Assembly (NCBI GenBank): GCA_947683625.1 | Contig: CANTUR010000169.1 | Span: 744,001 to 808,000, forward strand | DNA from: Mallotus nudiflorus | Lineage: Eukaryota > Streptophyta > Magnoliopsida > Malpighiales > Euphorbiaceae | Length of the DNA stretch: 64,000 nucleotides | Direction of reading: 5' to 3' | Shown: positions 33,891-45,653 of the stretch, piece by piece | Numbering within the stretch: position 1 is the stretch's first letter | How the letters are laid out: each line of letters opens with the position of its first letter | Translations under genes and position numbers: made by a program | Notes under the pieces: model-generated | What the model saw: the letters and a program-made list of their open reading frames with translations, nothing else | Told to the model about the DNA's origin: nothing | Databases searched by the model: none

Positions 33891-34917
33891 GTTAACATAT
33901 CCTTGAGTAATTAAAAGTGCTCTTCATATCTGTCTGTCCATATAAACTTAGCACTTTCTGGGTCAACCTTGTCAAAGGTGCAGAAATCTTAGAGAAATCT
34001 TTCATAAATCTCCTATAGTAGTTAGCTAAACCCAAAAAACTCCTTACTTCCTTGACCATTGTAGGTCTCAGCCACTTTGTAATGGCTTTTATCTTCTTAA
34101 GATTAACCTGTATGCCATCTTTATACACCATATAGCTTAGGAATGCCACTTAATCCAACCAAAATTCACACTTGGAGAATTTGGCATACAACCGGTGCTC
34201 TCTCAAGGTCTACAGTACCATTCTCAAGTGCATAACATGCTCTGCTTCACTCTTAGAATACACCAAGCTGTTATTAATGAAGATTATTATAAATCAATCC
34301 AAGAATGGCCTAAACACTTGATTCATCAAGTCCTTAAAGGCTGTTAGTGCGTTAGTCAGTCCAAAGGACATCACTAAGACTTTATAATGGCCATACCTCA
34401 TTTGAAATGTTGTCTTAAGTACATCTCCACTTCTAATTCACAACTAATGATACCCAGACCTCAAGTCAATCTTGGAGAAACACTAAGCTCCTTGAAGCTG
34501 ATCGAACAAGTCATCAATCCTCGGGAGTGGATATTTATTCTTGATGGTGACTTTGTTCAACTGTTTGTAGTCGATACAAAGTCAGAGACTACCATCTTTC
34601 TTCTTTATAAATAGTACTAGAGTACCCCAAGGTGATGTACTGGGTCTGATAATACCCTTATCAAATAATTCTTATAATTGCTCTCTAAGCTCTTGCAACT
34701 CAACTGGTGCCATTCTATATGGTGGCATAGAAATAGGATCTATACTAGGTACAACATCAATACAAAATTCTATTTCTCTATTTAGAGGCAATCCTGGTAG
34801 CTCTTTAGGAAAAATATCAAAAAATTCACACATTACTAGCACATTCTCAACTGCCCTCTTATATGCTTCCACATCTCTTATTATAGCTAAATAGCCTTGA
34901 CATCCTCGTTTAAACAT
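33890..34917 (-). pseudogene. Reverse transcriptase of element 2, broken
   Basis: 34917-34672 carries the RT N-terminal region (FPKELPGLPLNREIEF, then PISMPPYRMAP). A stop follows, then WGTLVLFIKKKDGS, RIDDLFDQLQGA and KIDLRSGYH. The catalytic site at 34270-34281 reads FINN: both metal-binding Asp are Asn, the result of two G-to-A changes. 34149-33892 carries the thumb and connection (FLGLANYYRRFM). It is inactive. Confidence 0.9.
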
Positions 34918-35046
34918 CTTCCTAGCTGTAATAGCAGATATGAGATTTCAAGGCACTGAACTCCTATCACTTTGGAAATAAAATTCTACATCATCTGGAA
35001 TTTTAAAAATCACTTCCTTTTCTCGATAATCCACTAAGGTATAGTA

Positions 35047-35367
35047 TTACGCCAACCAATCCATTCCCAAAATCACGTCAAACTCTATCACATTTAATAA
35101 AACTATATCTGCTAACAACTCTTTACCTCTCACCAATATAGGACAAGATAGAAAGAATAAATTTATCTCCAACTCATCGCTAAGTGAAGTCACCACAGAT
35201 AATGGAATCAATAACCTGGATGGTTGCCATTCCACTCTAGAAGCAAACATAGGAAACATAAAAGAATGTAATGCACCATGATCTAATAAGACTTTAGTAT
35301 CAAAATAGCAAACTGGAAGAATACCTACCACAACTGCATTGGATGCCTTCGCATCCTGGGGAGTCAA
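35047..35367 (-). pseudogene. Aspartic protease of element 2
   Basis: 106-residue open stretch with the retropepsin active-site loop LLDHGALHSF (the residue after Asp is His, not Ser/Thr) and the conserved second-half motif EFDVILGMDWL. The His makes it doubtful as an active dimeric protease. Neighbouring frames are broken. Confidence 0.85.
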
Positions 35368-35379
35368 AGTGAAAACTCA

Positions 35380-36780
35380 TGCTTGCTCGTAGCCTACCTA
35401 CTGAGAAGTAGACGACTACATGAAGCCTTGACCACTGGGTCTCCTTGTTAAACCTCGGCCCTACTGGACTATAAACTAAGTCTACCTTAGCTATGGATAC
35501 ATAGGAGCTCTATCCTATTATGGAATCTGATGGAAAGGCTGAGCCACTAATGATAAAGATCCCTGGGTGTATTGTGTCTAATAATAAGTATTAGGACAAC
35601 CTCTAGCAAGATGTCCTATCTACCCGCATCTGAAACAAGCCCCAGTCAATAGATGACACGGTCCATGATACACTCGGCCGTAACTAGGATAGGCACTAGT
35701 CCCAGACCCTAAATTTCCATGTTCAAAACTCTATCCACTGCTACTGTTGCTAACCCCAGAACCAAATTTAGAACCTTCGCCACTCCTACAATTAGTAGCA
35801 TAACCATGTCAACCAACTTTGTAGGTTTTAGACCTCCTACCCTACTGGGAAGTACCCTCAACCTGCATAGTCATACTGCCAATCTGAAAAGTAGGCTGTT
35901 AGAATCCCTAAGCTACTCCATATCCACTGTTACTAATCATATAAGGATCTGCCATAGTGCCTTGCCTGATATGTCTCCTCTCTATCAGTTTGGCCTCCTC
36001 AATCACATTTTCCAAAGTACGGTCCTTAATGCGCATGCCTACATAGGGAGACCCCAATCCAATGACATATAACTCAATAGCTCTATAAGGATCTCTCTTG
36101 ATATCTTATGTATACCGAGATAGCCTATTAAATTCTCTAGTATAATCTTCCACAAACCTATCCCCTCTACTGATATGCAGTAGCTGGCATCTATATGCAT
36201 CTCTAGTCACAGGTGGATAAAAGAGCCTTAAAAATTTATCCTTAAACTCAAGCTAGGTCAGCTTGTTCATGAAAGGCTAGATGGACTACATAAACCAATC
36301 TTATGCTACTATTTGAACTGATAATTCCACAATCATAATCCTCTAATAATTAGTGTGGCCTATTCTTGTCTGAGTCTTGATGGTATTAATGAAATCCATA
36401 GCATCTCCCGTACCATCAAAAGAAACTCTACCAATCCTAGAATAGAGGAGTGTAGTATCAGTATCAGACATCTCCTGAATCCTTTGTTAGAGCAACTATT
36501 ATACCAAATGCATAGCTTGATTTAAAGTTGCTAAGCCTTGGTTAATCCCTAACATGCTAGCTGCAAAAGCTGCATGTTCCACTTCTGGTGCTTCTGGCTC
36601 AATTTGCTACCGTTGCACCTATCCCTCTACTGCAACAGCTATAGGCCTACCTTTGCCTTTGCCTTTGCCTTTACCTCTATGTCTAGGAGTAGGAGGAAGA
36701 ACTTTATCCTGAAAAGATTACTTATCGGCATTATCATCATATGCTGCTTCTGCAATAGGAGCATCTAGATCCTACCTCAT
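35380..36780 (-). pseudogene. Gag of element 2, zinc knuckle with internal stop
   Basis: Capsid-like minus-strand coding with many stops. The N-terminal part has a GKGKGKGKG-type basic run near 36670-36640. The CCHC knuckle at about 35590-35640 reads CFRCG, stop, IGHLARGC, so the zinc ligands are kept but the frame is not. Plus-strand frames 35719-36072 and 36574-36768 are antisense shadows. Confidence 0.85.
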
Positions 36781-36940
36781 TTGGAAAAGATAAAGAAACT
36801 AAATTCAAGATATGACAAGAAAAGAATGCTAACTCATATGCAGAATTCTAGGAGCAATGAAAACAACAAGTGACAATTATCAACCTAATCACTATAGTAG
36901 TTTTAAAGAAAGACAACACTGACAATTAAATGAACTTAAT

Positions 36941-36955
36941 CTCTGATACTAAGTT
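36941..36955 (-). promoter_or_regulatory. Primer-binding site, element 2
   Basis: Minus strand TTAGTATCAGAG just inside the 5' LTR; initiator-Met tRNA complement with one G-to-A change compared with element 1. Confidence 0.85.
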
Positions 36956-39648
36956 TGTCATGCCCCAAATCGAAAGGCATATGATCGGGACTAGAAAATG
37001 GAAATACTTAGAGTACCCGAAACCCATAGTAAGCTTTAAAAAAATTTTAGCAAAAAAGAAATAAAACACTTGATAATAAAATTATAATAAGTGCACCAAA
37101 CCAAATACATAATCAAATATTCTTCAATACAATATTTCAAGTCAGATAAAATCAAAAATACAAATAATATAAGTTCTTTGATATCTACTGCAGTATCTAG
37201 AATTCAGTTGTACATTACATATCAAATAGACATACACAATAAAGCCAGAGAAGAAGAAACTCAATGTAGAGACGAAGGACGAGTTTCAAACTCCCAAACT
37301 CCTAAAAAAAAAATATCAAGGGGAGTTAGACCTCATTGAGTAAGATAATAAAGCTGTATGGTTTTTTAAAAAAAATTGTTAAGTAAAATAATAAAATAAT
37401 AATAAAATAAATTTTATTATTATTAAAATTAAAGTATTTAAAATTTATTTCCAAGTCATCAACTCTCCAGATAATAAATATGAAGAATTTACAATAAAAC
37501 TTCTTCAAAATAAAATATCCTTTATTTAATAATTTATAAATGAAAAATTTTAGTAAAACCCTACTCCATAAAGTCTAACAGCCATTTGGTTCACTTAACC
37601 ATAAAATTGTCAGTCCTTGAGAGCTAAGCATCCATCGAGGCACCAACCACAGTCATTCACTTAATCCAATATTTTTACTGGTGGTCCCTGAGGGCTAAGC
37701 CATCAACCGAGGCACCCACCCAGTATTCAATCATAGCATTTCCAATAATCACTGGTGGTCCCCGAGAGTTACGACATCCACCGAAACACTCGTCCTAGTT
37801 AACCAATAGTAAAAATTTTGATCTATCTCTCAATTTCTATCAATGTGCATACGGTCTTGATGAAATCCATTAGGTAGCTTATTCTACCAGTATTTTTCAA
37901 AACTACCATATAATAAAAAATGTAGCACAATAAAAGAAGCTATAATTTATAAATTAAATAGCATAAAATAAAATAAAATGATCATAATGCTAGGCATAGC
38001 CTAAAACATCATAACTTAAATTTCATGTAAGCATATTGCTAGATGAAATTTTATAAAATCACTATGTGCAATAACCATGCACACATAGTTCAATTTATTA
38101 ACTTATTGTTGGAGTGAGCTGGCTGACAATTTCACGTCCGCTTAAAATTAGTTGTTCCCGCTTTAGTATCCTCTAAAAATAAAAAATAATATTATTCAAA
38201 ATAAGCTTATGCTAATAATTTCAAAATATATATTGAAAAATATTCCCAAAAATCCAAAAATTAATGAAATTAAGAAACTTGAACAAGACTTCAGAAATAT
38301 CCTAATTAAGACTCAATTTACAAACTGATCCTAAAATGATGTAATGATTTAAGGGAAAAATACACCGATGTCACATTTTACGAGAAAGCTACCGAACTTT
38401 TAGCAGAATCTCCTCTGTAAAATGGACATCCCTCTACCAAAGTAGAGTCATTACTGCAAGAAAAAAATTACTATTCACAACACAGTTCTTTACTCGGATC
38501 GGGTCTCTAAACTACGCACAATCCCCGACTGAGATCACCAGAATACTACCACCAAAACTAATTTAAATCATAAAAATACATAGCAAAATTTTATTAAAAT
38601 CTAATTCAATTATAAAATAAATTCTTTTAAATAATGATATACAAAAAATCCAATTTTTCATTTAATTCAATAAAATTCCTTATTTAACATATATATCTAT
38701 ATTTAAGAATTATAATTTATAAAATTTCAGAAATTCATACAAAACTATATTAGGACTAATATTAATTAAATCAACCAAGTAATTAAATACTATAATATTT
38801 ACATACATTATATTATTTCTGGAAAAATTAATCCATAATTAACAAAATATATAAAAATATTAATTTAACTAATAAAATTATTTTATGCCTTCTAAAATTA
38901 AAATTATCATTATACACAATAATTTAACTACAAATTTACTAAAACCCAATTAAAATCAATTTATACAATTTTCTTTAAAAATTCATATTCCACATAAGCT
39001 TTTAAAATTTCATAACTTAAAATCTATAATTAATTTTAACAAACTTTCTTCATAAGATAAACTCTAAAAAATATATAGAATTTAATAAAAATATGAAAAA
39101 TTCATAACCAGGGACTGTGTGAATAGTAGCCGACACCAGAAAATTTAAAATTTTCAAATAATTACAGAAAATTAAATAAAAAATCATCTTTACATAGCTA
39201 ATGATCTCTACAACAAGATTACTAAAAGAAATTAAGCCTAATACTCAATCAAAAATTTGAAAATATCAAAAATATCAAAAATACCTTTTACCTCGATCTA
39301 CAACTATCCAGATGATGGATCGATGATCCAAGAGTAGATTATTGAAGCTTGAAAGATAAGGATTCCATAGACACAGGAATTGTGACCATCTGACGTCAGA
39401 ATCTTCATTGGAGGCCAATTGAAATCAGGCCAAACTAGGGGCAAAATGGGAAGAAAAGGGAAAAGGGGTTGTTGCCGGTGGCCAGAGGAGGAGCTGGGCT
39501 ACTGTGCGACATGTTGTGGTGGTTGGTGCGCTGCTGGTGGCGGAGGTGCAGTGTTGGTAGCGGGACTGGACAATGACGAGGGAGAAAAAGAAGAAAAAGA
39601 AGAAAGAAAAGGAAGAGAAAAGAAAATAAAGAAAAAAAAAGAAAAAGG

Positions 39649-39694
<46 letters not shown>

Positions 39695-39824
39695 ATCTAT
39701 CTATCTATCAACACACTCCCATAATATTTTCTCTCCCAAATTAATACACTACTAAAAATAAAATAATCATAATCATGACTAAATAATTTAATTTAGTTAA
39801 TAATAAAAAATACAAAGTATTACA
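36956..39824 (-). mobile_element. 5' LTR of element 2 (L7)
   Basis: 2,869 bp, partner of L6. On the minus strand: (TA)n TATA run 39650-39693 followed by a CTAT/GATA tetranucleotide run, leader donor GTAAAA (GT at 39290-39291), palindromes about 38374-38455, 66-nt cassette 38107-38172 with intact acceptor (AG at 38173-38174) and mutated donor, three tandem units, last acceptor TTTTTAG (AG at 37302-37303). It lost about 20 bp near its plus-strand start relative to L6. Confidence 0.95.
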
Positions 39825-40981
39825 CAACCCCACATCTCAAGTTGGGCCCATGAACTACAAATTATGCGTAACTGAGAACCAACATAGTAACACATTCAAA
39901 AATAATATAATTTTTTTTCTCAAATCTCAATATATCATAAAAATTTAGTTTACTACCAAAATTTAATTTATTTATATAATAAAAAAATAAAAGAATTTAT
40001 TATTCATTTAATTTTTCCAAAATTACTATTAATTAACTAATAATTAAAAATTATTTTTTTTTAAAAATATTTTTCATACTTTTATTATTTAAAAAATATA
40101 AAATAGAATAAATAACAATAATTTAATTAAAATTAAATAATTTACTAATTTCTAAATTTTTTTTCAAAAATACATATTTAAACATAACCTTTAAAAATTC
40201 ATAACTTAAATTTTATAAACAATTTCACAAAACTTCACTCACAAAGTTTATCCTATATAATTAATAGAATTTATTAAAAATATCCCGAGCTCAAAATAGT
40301 AATGTGAACAGTAACTGAACGCCGGAAAAATTCCAAAAATTCAAAAAATTAAATAAAAATCATATTTAGCAAGATCTCAATCTCAATTTCATTTCATATA
40401 ACTACAACACAGTCCCATTTAACCTAATTCAAACTCATTTTCAACAAATTAAATATAAAACCTTAAAATCAAGTTACCCAAAATTGAAGTTTTTCATAGT
40501 GTTACCCGATCAAATTGATTTGGGAAAAATGAAACATAGGAGGAGAGGATTCAAATGATACCGGCGACACATCCAAAGATGCCCAGAGTTGACACCGGCA
40601 AGCTCTTTCTCTATTTGGCGAAGATGAAAACTGAGAAAAAAAGAGAAAGGAGAAGGAAGGAGGACAAAGGGGGAGCTGAGCAACGATGTGAGGCTGCCCA
40701 ACAGTGGTTGGGTGGTGCTGGCAGTGAGGGTGGTAGTGGTGTCGGGTGGGGAAGGAAGGAAAGAAGAAGAAGAAGAAGAAAATTAAAGGCCAAGGTTTTA
40801 AAAAAAAAAGTACACCCTATATATATATATATAATAAAATGTAATACAACATACACATATTTATATATCTCCTCCTTAATAAATTATTAAAATTTAATTT
40901 CATAAAATAATAATCAAATAATAACTTATACTTTAAATCCTCAATTCGATTTAATAATTAAATAAAATACTGGTTATAACA
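39825..40981 (-). mobile_element. LTR C (L5), right part
   Basis: Continues LTR C after element 2, starting at CAACCCCACATCTCAAG and ending GGTTATAACA. It includes the leader donor GGTAAC (GT at 40504-40505), a GC-rich leader with a GAA run (about 40757-40775) and a TATA run (40819-40834). Frames 40510-40701, 40555-40890 and 40611-40856 lie in the leader and are not genes. Confidence 0.85.
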
Positions 40982-42125
40982 AAAATAAGACAATTATTAA
41001 CAACTCAAAATAATAAAAATCAACACGGAAGGCAAAAGATTTTCAATACAAAAAAAAATGATGGAAAAATGAAGATTTAAAAGATGTAAGAACAAAATTC
41101 AATTAGAAATTAAGTTTATGGGTTTCCATGTAAAATGTCTTGATTAATTTATGATTACCGAGTTTAGTTTTAGATTTGACATAGGATATGAAGAGAATAA
41201 GAGAGAAGAAGAAAACAAAAGATGGAGAAAAGATTGAGAAAGCATAGAAAAAAAAAAAAAAAAGAACCAAGAAAAAAAAAATGCAAAATTGAAGAAAAAA
41301 AAAACAGTGTCATGTCAAACACGGAAAAAAATGGTATATTTGATAATATTTAGGTTAAAGTTGGTGTATAGTGTAATTTTAACATAATAATATATATAAT
41401 TATTAAGTTAATATTTTTATATGTTTTGTATAATTTAAAAAAAATAATTGGATTTGCAATGTGTAGTATGGTGTTTTTATTTAGAAGTGTTAGAAAGTAG
41501 ATTTTGATCTTTTGAGATTTTACATTGCTTATGAAGCATAGATATATATTGTGATCATATGAATTAGTACATTTTATGACGATTTTATAATTTCATTTTT
41601 AATTCACGTGTATTCTTTATATTTCAAAAAAAAAAAAAAAATAGAAGCTCCATTAAAGTTTGGAATTAATCAATTCTTTAACTTCAATTTTGAGAAGGGA
41701 GAAAAGAAAATAGAAAAAAAGAAGAAGAAAAATAAATATCAATCAACTCAAATTTATTTTCTCTTATTTGTTTTGTTTTTTTCATATTGTTTGTATTGAA
41801 GAATGTAAAACGAGAAAGTAAAAAATAAGTAACTAATAAATTGTCATTTTAATAATTTTAATTATTGAATTTAAATTATATATATTTTTACTTGTTTATT
41901 TTTTTTCTCTCCATTTTTTTTCCATTTTGAAGAGAAAATATTTGAAGGCAAATAAAAGTTATTTCACTTTCAGTCTTACTTTTCATCACTTTTCCAAATA
42001 TGAAAAAAAATTTCTCCTTATTTTCATCTTAATTGTCTTTTCTATTTTATTTTTCTCCTTTCCAAACATATTATAAGAATGAAATAATAACAATAAAATA
42101 GTAATAACAGCTTAAATTTTATGGA
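40982..42125. other. Intergenic duplicated DNA, no gene seen
   Basis: Counterpart of 5034-6245. AT-rich with long A runs at 41250-41264 and 41626-41641. The frame 41608-41799 is Lys-rich, is not matched in copy A, and is not supported. Confidence 0.7.
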
Positions 42126-42720
42126 TATTTTTTTTAAAGAAAACTTAAACTTTATTAAGAGCAATTATCAGCACCTAGAGAAGCAACAAGCAACAGCAAA
42201 CTAAGGTGTTTCTTGCCAAACAAAGGGGTTAGCATATAAATGAGCCATTTTAGCTAAAATATGAGCGATTGCATTTGCTGATCTCTTTACAAACGAGACA
42301 GAAACATTAAGTCTCGAATTACAAAGCATAATACAATCTGAAATAATCAATCCAAGCTCAGAAACTTCACTATCCCGAGCATGAATGGCATCCACTACCA
42401 GCTTGGCATCCATTTCTATCTGAACATGACTCAACTCATGCTGCACTATCTACGACAAAACCTCTTTTAAACCCAAAGCTTCTTCCACATGAGGAGCACA
42501 ACAGCCTATAAAAACTTTCGAGACACATTCAAGAACCTCACCTGCAACACTATGCTTAACGGCCAGCCAATCCGGTAAACTCGCATCAACATTAAAACCT
42601 TGCTGTGGCCTCTGCCATTTTACTTCAGATCTGTCATCTACCCGTAAACTCGCATCAACATTAAAATTTTGCTTGGCTTCTGCCATTTTACAGCAGCAGG
42701 GACGCTTCTTAAGAATCATG
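42126..42720 (-). mobile_element. 5'-truncated LINE fragment, copy B
   Basis: Same LINE 3' end as 6246-6875, with the same poly-A side, the same 3' UTR and the same 69-bp tandem duplication (units from 42576 and 42645). Confidence 0.7.
42201..42719 (-). pseudogene. LINE-type RNase H, copy B, one amber codon
   Basis: The frame continues over both open stretches (42719-42450 and 42446-42201) and is interrupted only by TAG at the position of TGG in copy A (after GLKEVLS). Motifs VQIEMDAKLVVDAI and VKRSANAIAHILAKMA are retained. Apart from that single G-to-A change it is as open as copy A. Confidence 0.75.
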
Positions 42721-45149
42721 CCAAAATGTCTTTTTTCTATTGGATAGTTGTGGATAATTTTTAAGGTGATATTTTTAAGGCTATTAAAATGGATATCTTT
42801 AAGGTGATATTTTTAAGGCTATTAATATGAAAAAGACATTGAAATATTAAAAGGTTATATATATATTTTTTACGATTATCATTGTTGATAGAGAAAAAAG
42901 ACATATTAGACCCTATAAATCACCATATTCACAAAATTATGGAACCGTACGGATTTCTTTATGAAACAAAAATAATACCACAAAAAAAAAAAATTTTTTT
43001 TTTTAAATGATGAAAAGAGGTTTTAAACTCGAAACTCTCCCTGTTTGATGTAGCAGGCAAACTATTACATCCATCACAAAAAATTATCAAGATTAATAGT
43101 CAAATGAAAAAATAAAACTTAGAATGTGATTTTTTATATTATACTACTTGATTTCTAATATTTAAAATTACTATTATTTTTCCCTTTTATTTTTTAAAAT
43201 TATACTATTTAGTTATTTCGTAAAATTTTCATCACAACTATCGTTAATTGACATGATAATTATTAAATAAATACTGTTTACCCCTCTAGTTTAATAAATA
43301 ATATCATTTGACTCTTTTATTTGAATATATTATATTATTTACCTCTAATATTTAGAATTATATTTTTTATTATTAAAGTAATTTTTGTAAAATTTAATTG
43401 CAAAATGATAATTATATCATTTATTTTCAGCGTGGGAATGGCTTTTTTTTTTTTTTTTTGACGGAAGAATGGGAACAACCTTGAACTTTATATATTGGGC
43501 AAATATAAATAATTATCTAGAAAGAATTATTTTCCAGCACACATAAATCTGTAGGAATCTTTTAGTGTAGCAGGGCAAAAGCACCCCTATTCCCATGCTA
43601 GATCCATTATTGTCTGTTTTAAAATATATGTGTTTTCAAAATTTGTACATAATAATTAAAAAAATTATATGAAAAATTACATATGATTAAATTATTTTTT
43701 ATTATTAATATTTAAAAATATTTAAGATACACACTTATTAAGTTAAAAGTATTATTTTCCTGATTTTTAATTTTATTATTTTTATTCATTAAAATGGTGC
43801 TATTACACTTTTTTATGTTAAAACTTTAAAATAAACATTAACATAAAAAGTCAAAAGTCAACTTTTGGAGGTGGCAGTAAGGAGAGGATAGATGATGCAT
43901 GGCCCCTGTTTAATATTTGAGAAATTCCTTGTTTGAATATGTATTTATATTATAGTAAGAAGAGGATAGATGATGCATGGCCTCTGTTTAATATTTGAGA
44001 AATTCCTTGTTTGAATATGTATTTATATTATAAATTTGATTATTAAATGTAATATATTAAAAATAAACATCTTTAAAAAAAATAAATAATTTTTTAATAT
44101 ACTTAATAAAATAATAATGGTAGAATATATAATTTCACCCCAGAATTTTATTCAATTATTCAATATCACCCATCGACTTTTATTTTATTCAATTTCACAT
44201 CTTAACTTTCATTTTTTACTTGTTTAATCTACATAACTTCTATTTTTTTATCAATTTCATTTATTAACTTTTATTTTTCACCTGTTTAAACTCAGTGTGG
44301 ATTAAATATTCGTATTTTTTTGGTCTGCAAGAATGATTATATAGGTTAAAAATAGAACAAAATGAAAGTGGAGAAGTGACATAAAATAAATGAGTAAAGT
44401 TCAGAGGTGAAATTGTATATTTAGTCAAATAATAATTGTTACTTGTGTTTCTGTATTTCAAACGTAATGAAATTAAATAATGATGTCCAACTATTTTGTA
44501 ATTATTATTATTAATTTATGTCTTTATTTAATCATTGCGAAGTTATCTAGATTATGAAACCTAACAATTAATCTATATTTAAAAATATAATACAATGATA
44601 ATTTAAAATTTTTACTTCTGCAAGGAGCCATGGGAGTGGTTAGCAACTTAGGGTATTAATAATAACGAACGCAGCCATAATCAATAATGTGAAGACATAT
44701 TGTTCGAAAAAAATAATAATAATGTGAAGATATGGAATAGACAGCAGCTTGTTTTAGGTGCTGTCCTAAGTATTTATCCTCTACCCTCGAATTTTCTTTT
44801 TTTTTTTTTTTTTTCAGTAGAATTTCCAGCGTTGATTGAATGAGATTGACCAAGAATATAGTTTTTTTTTAATCAATCGCATCCAATTCAATGAAATATA
44901 CTTTAATTTTTTTATTAATAGCATCAAATCCAATGATATCAATTGTACACTTTTTGCTGGAATGAAAATGATATGAATATGTTTAAAAAAAATGATATAA
45001 ATAGTTAGTGAAAGAGTGATTTAATAATTTACAAAGTATATAATTGGAATTTTTTTTGTTGTTTCGTAAAATTAATTTTGATATAATTTTTAAAATGATT
45101 ACAAAATGTTCTAATGTGTATAATTTATATTATATATATATATTTCGAA
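42721..45149. other. Intergenic duplicated DNA with deletion scar
   Basis: Matches 6876-7277 then jumps at 43127-43130 (TGAT) to the equivalent of 15145 onward, so the whole MULE region is absent. The remainder matches 15145-17064. Contains the 78-bp tandem duplication below. No gene seen. Confidence 0.7.
43876..44031. repeat. 78-bp tandem duplication private to copy B
   Basis: Units begin AGTAAGGAGAGGATAG (43876) and AGTAAGAAGAGGATAG (43954) and end TTTATATTAT. Copy A has one unit at about 15914. The two units differ at a few positions, so the duplication is not very recent. Confidence 0.85.
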
Positions 45150-45378
45150 CAATAATAAAGTAGATTAAAAGAAAACAACATTACATATTGAAGGCCAAGC
45201 CTAAGAAATGCCCAAGACCATTGATTTGTTTTGACATAATAAAGAGCTAAGACAAGCCCAATTTCATTTGTTCTCAATAGTAGAGGTGTAACCCTAATTT
45301 GTTGAGTAACAGCAGCATAAGCAGCATTCCAATGGACAGTGTCCTTGTACTTTGTTTCAGGCCGGACATGCTTGATAA
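45150..45378 (-). pseudogene. 3' flank of last-exon remnant, copy B (split by solo LTR)
   Basis: Counterpart of 17080-17305. It continues beyond the solo LTR at 48322-48425, where the exon-like frame and its splice acceptor TAG (AG at 48426-48427) lie. In copy B a one-base deletion before the LTR shifts the frame. Confidence 0.35.
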
Positions 45379-45646
45379 TACAATGTTATAATCCTATATT
45401 TTAAATTATTAAATTTATTTTGAGATATATAATGTTAATAAGTATTGTAAATTTTTACATATTATAATTGTTGTATGTAATTTAATTTTAGTGTTGTATA
45501 TTATTATTATTATTTATCTAGTAATATTATTATTGTTATTATTGTGAATAGTATTAATTTATTTTATTTTAAATATTTTATTATGTAGAGGAATTAATTT
45601 GAAAGTGATTATTATTTAAAAATATTGTTATTATTATTATTATATG

Positions 45647-45653
45647 TATAAAA
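45647..45653 (+). promoter_or_regulatory. TATA box of L8
   Basis: TATAAAA about 264 bp into the LTR, directly followed by a T- then CT-rich leader that begins about 10 bp downstream. This is the clearest single core-promoter motif among the LTRs. Confidence 0.5.

Larger units (their letters stand above)
29053..39824 (-). mobile_element. Full-length Ty3/gypsy chromovirus element 2 (dead)
   Basis: 10,772 bp between CAACT (29048-29052) and CAACC (39825-39829), a target duplication with one mismatch, inserted into LTR C. LTRs of 2,887 and 2,869 bp differ at roughly one base in ten by eye, so it is old. Internal order on the minus strand is primer site, gag with CCHC, protease, RT, RNase H, integrase, chromodomain, purine tract, as in Tekay/Del-type chromoviruses. 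Every enzyme has stops or lost catalytic residues. Confidence 0.95.
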
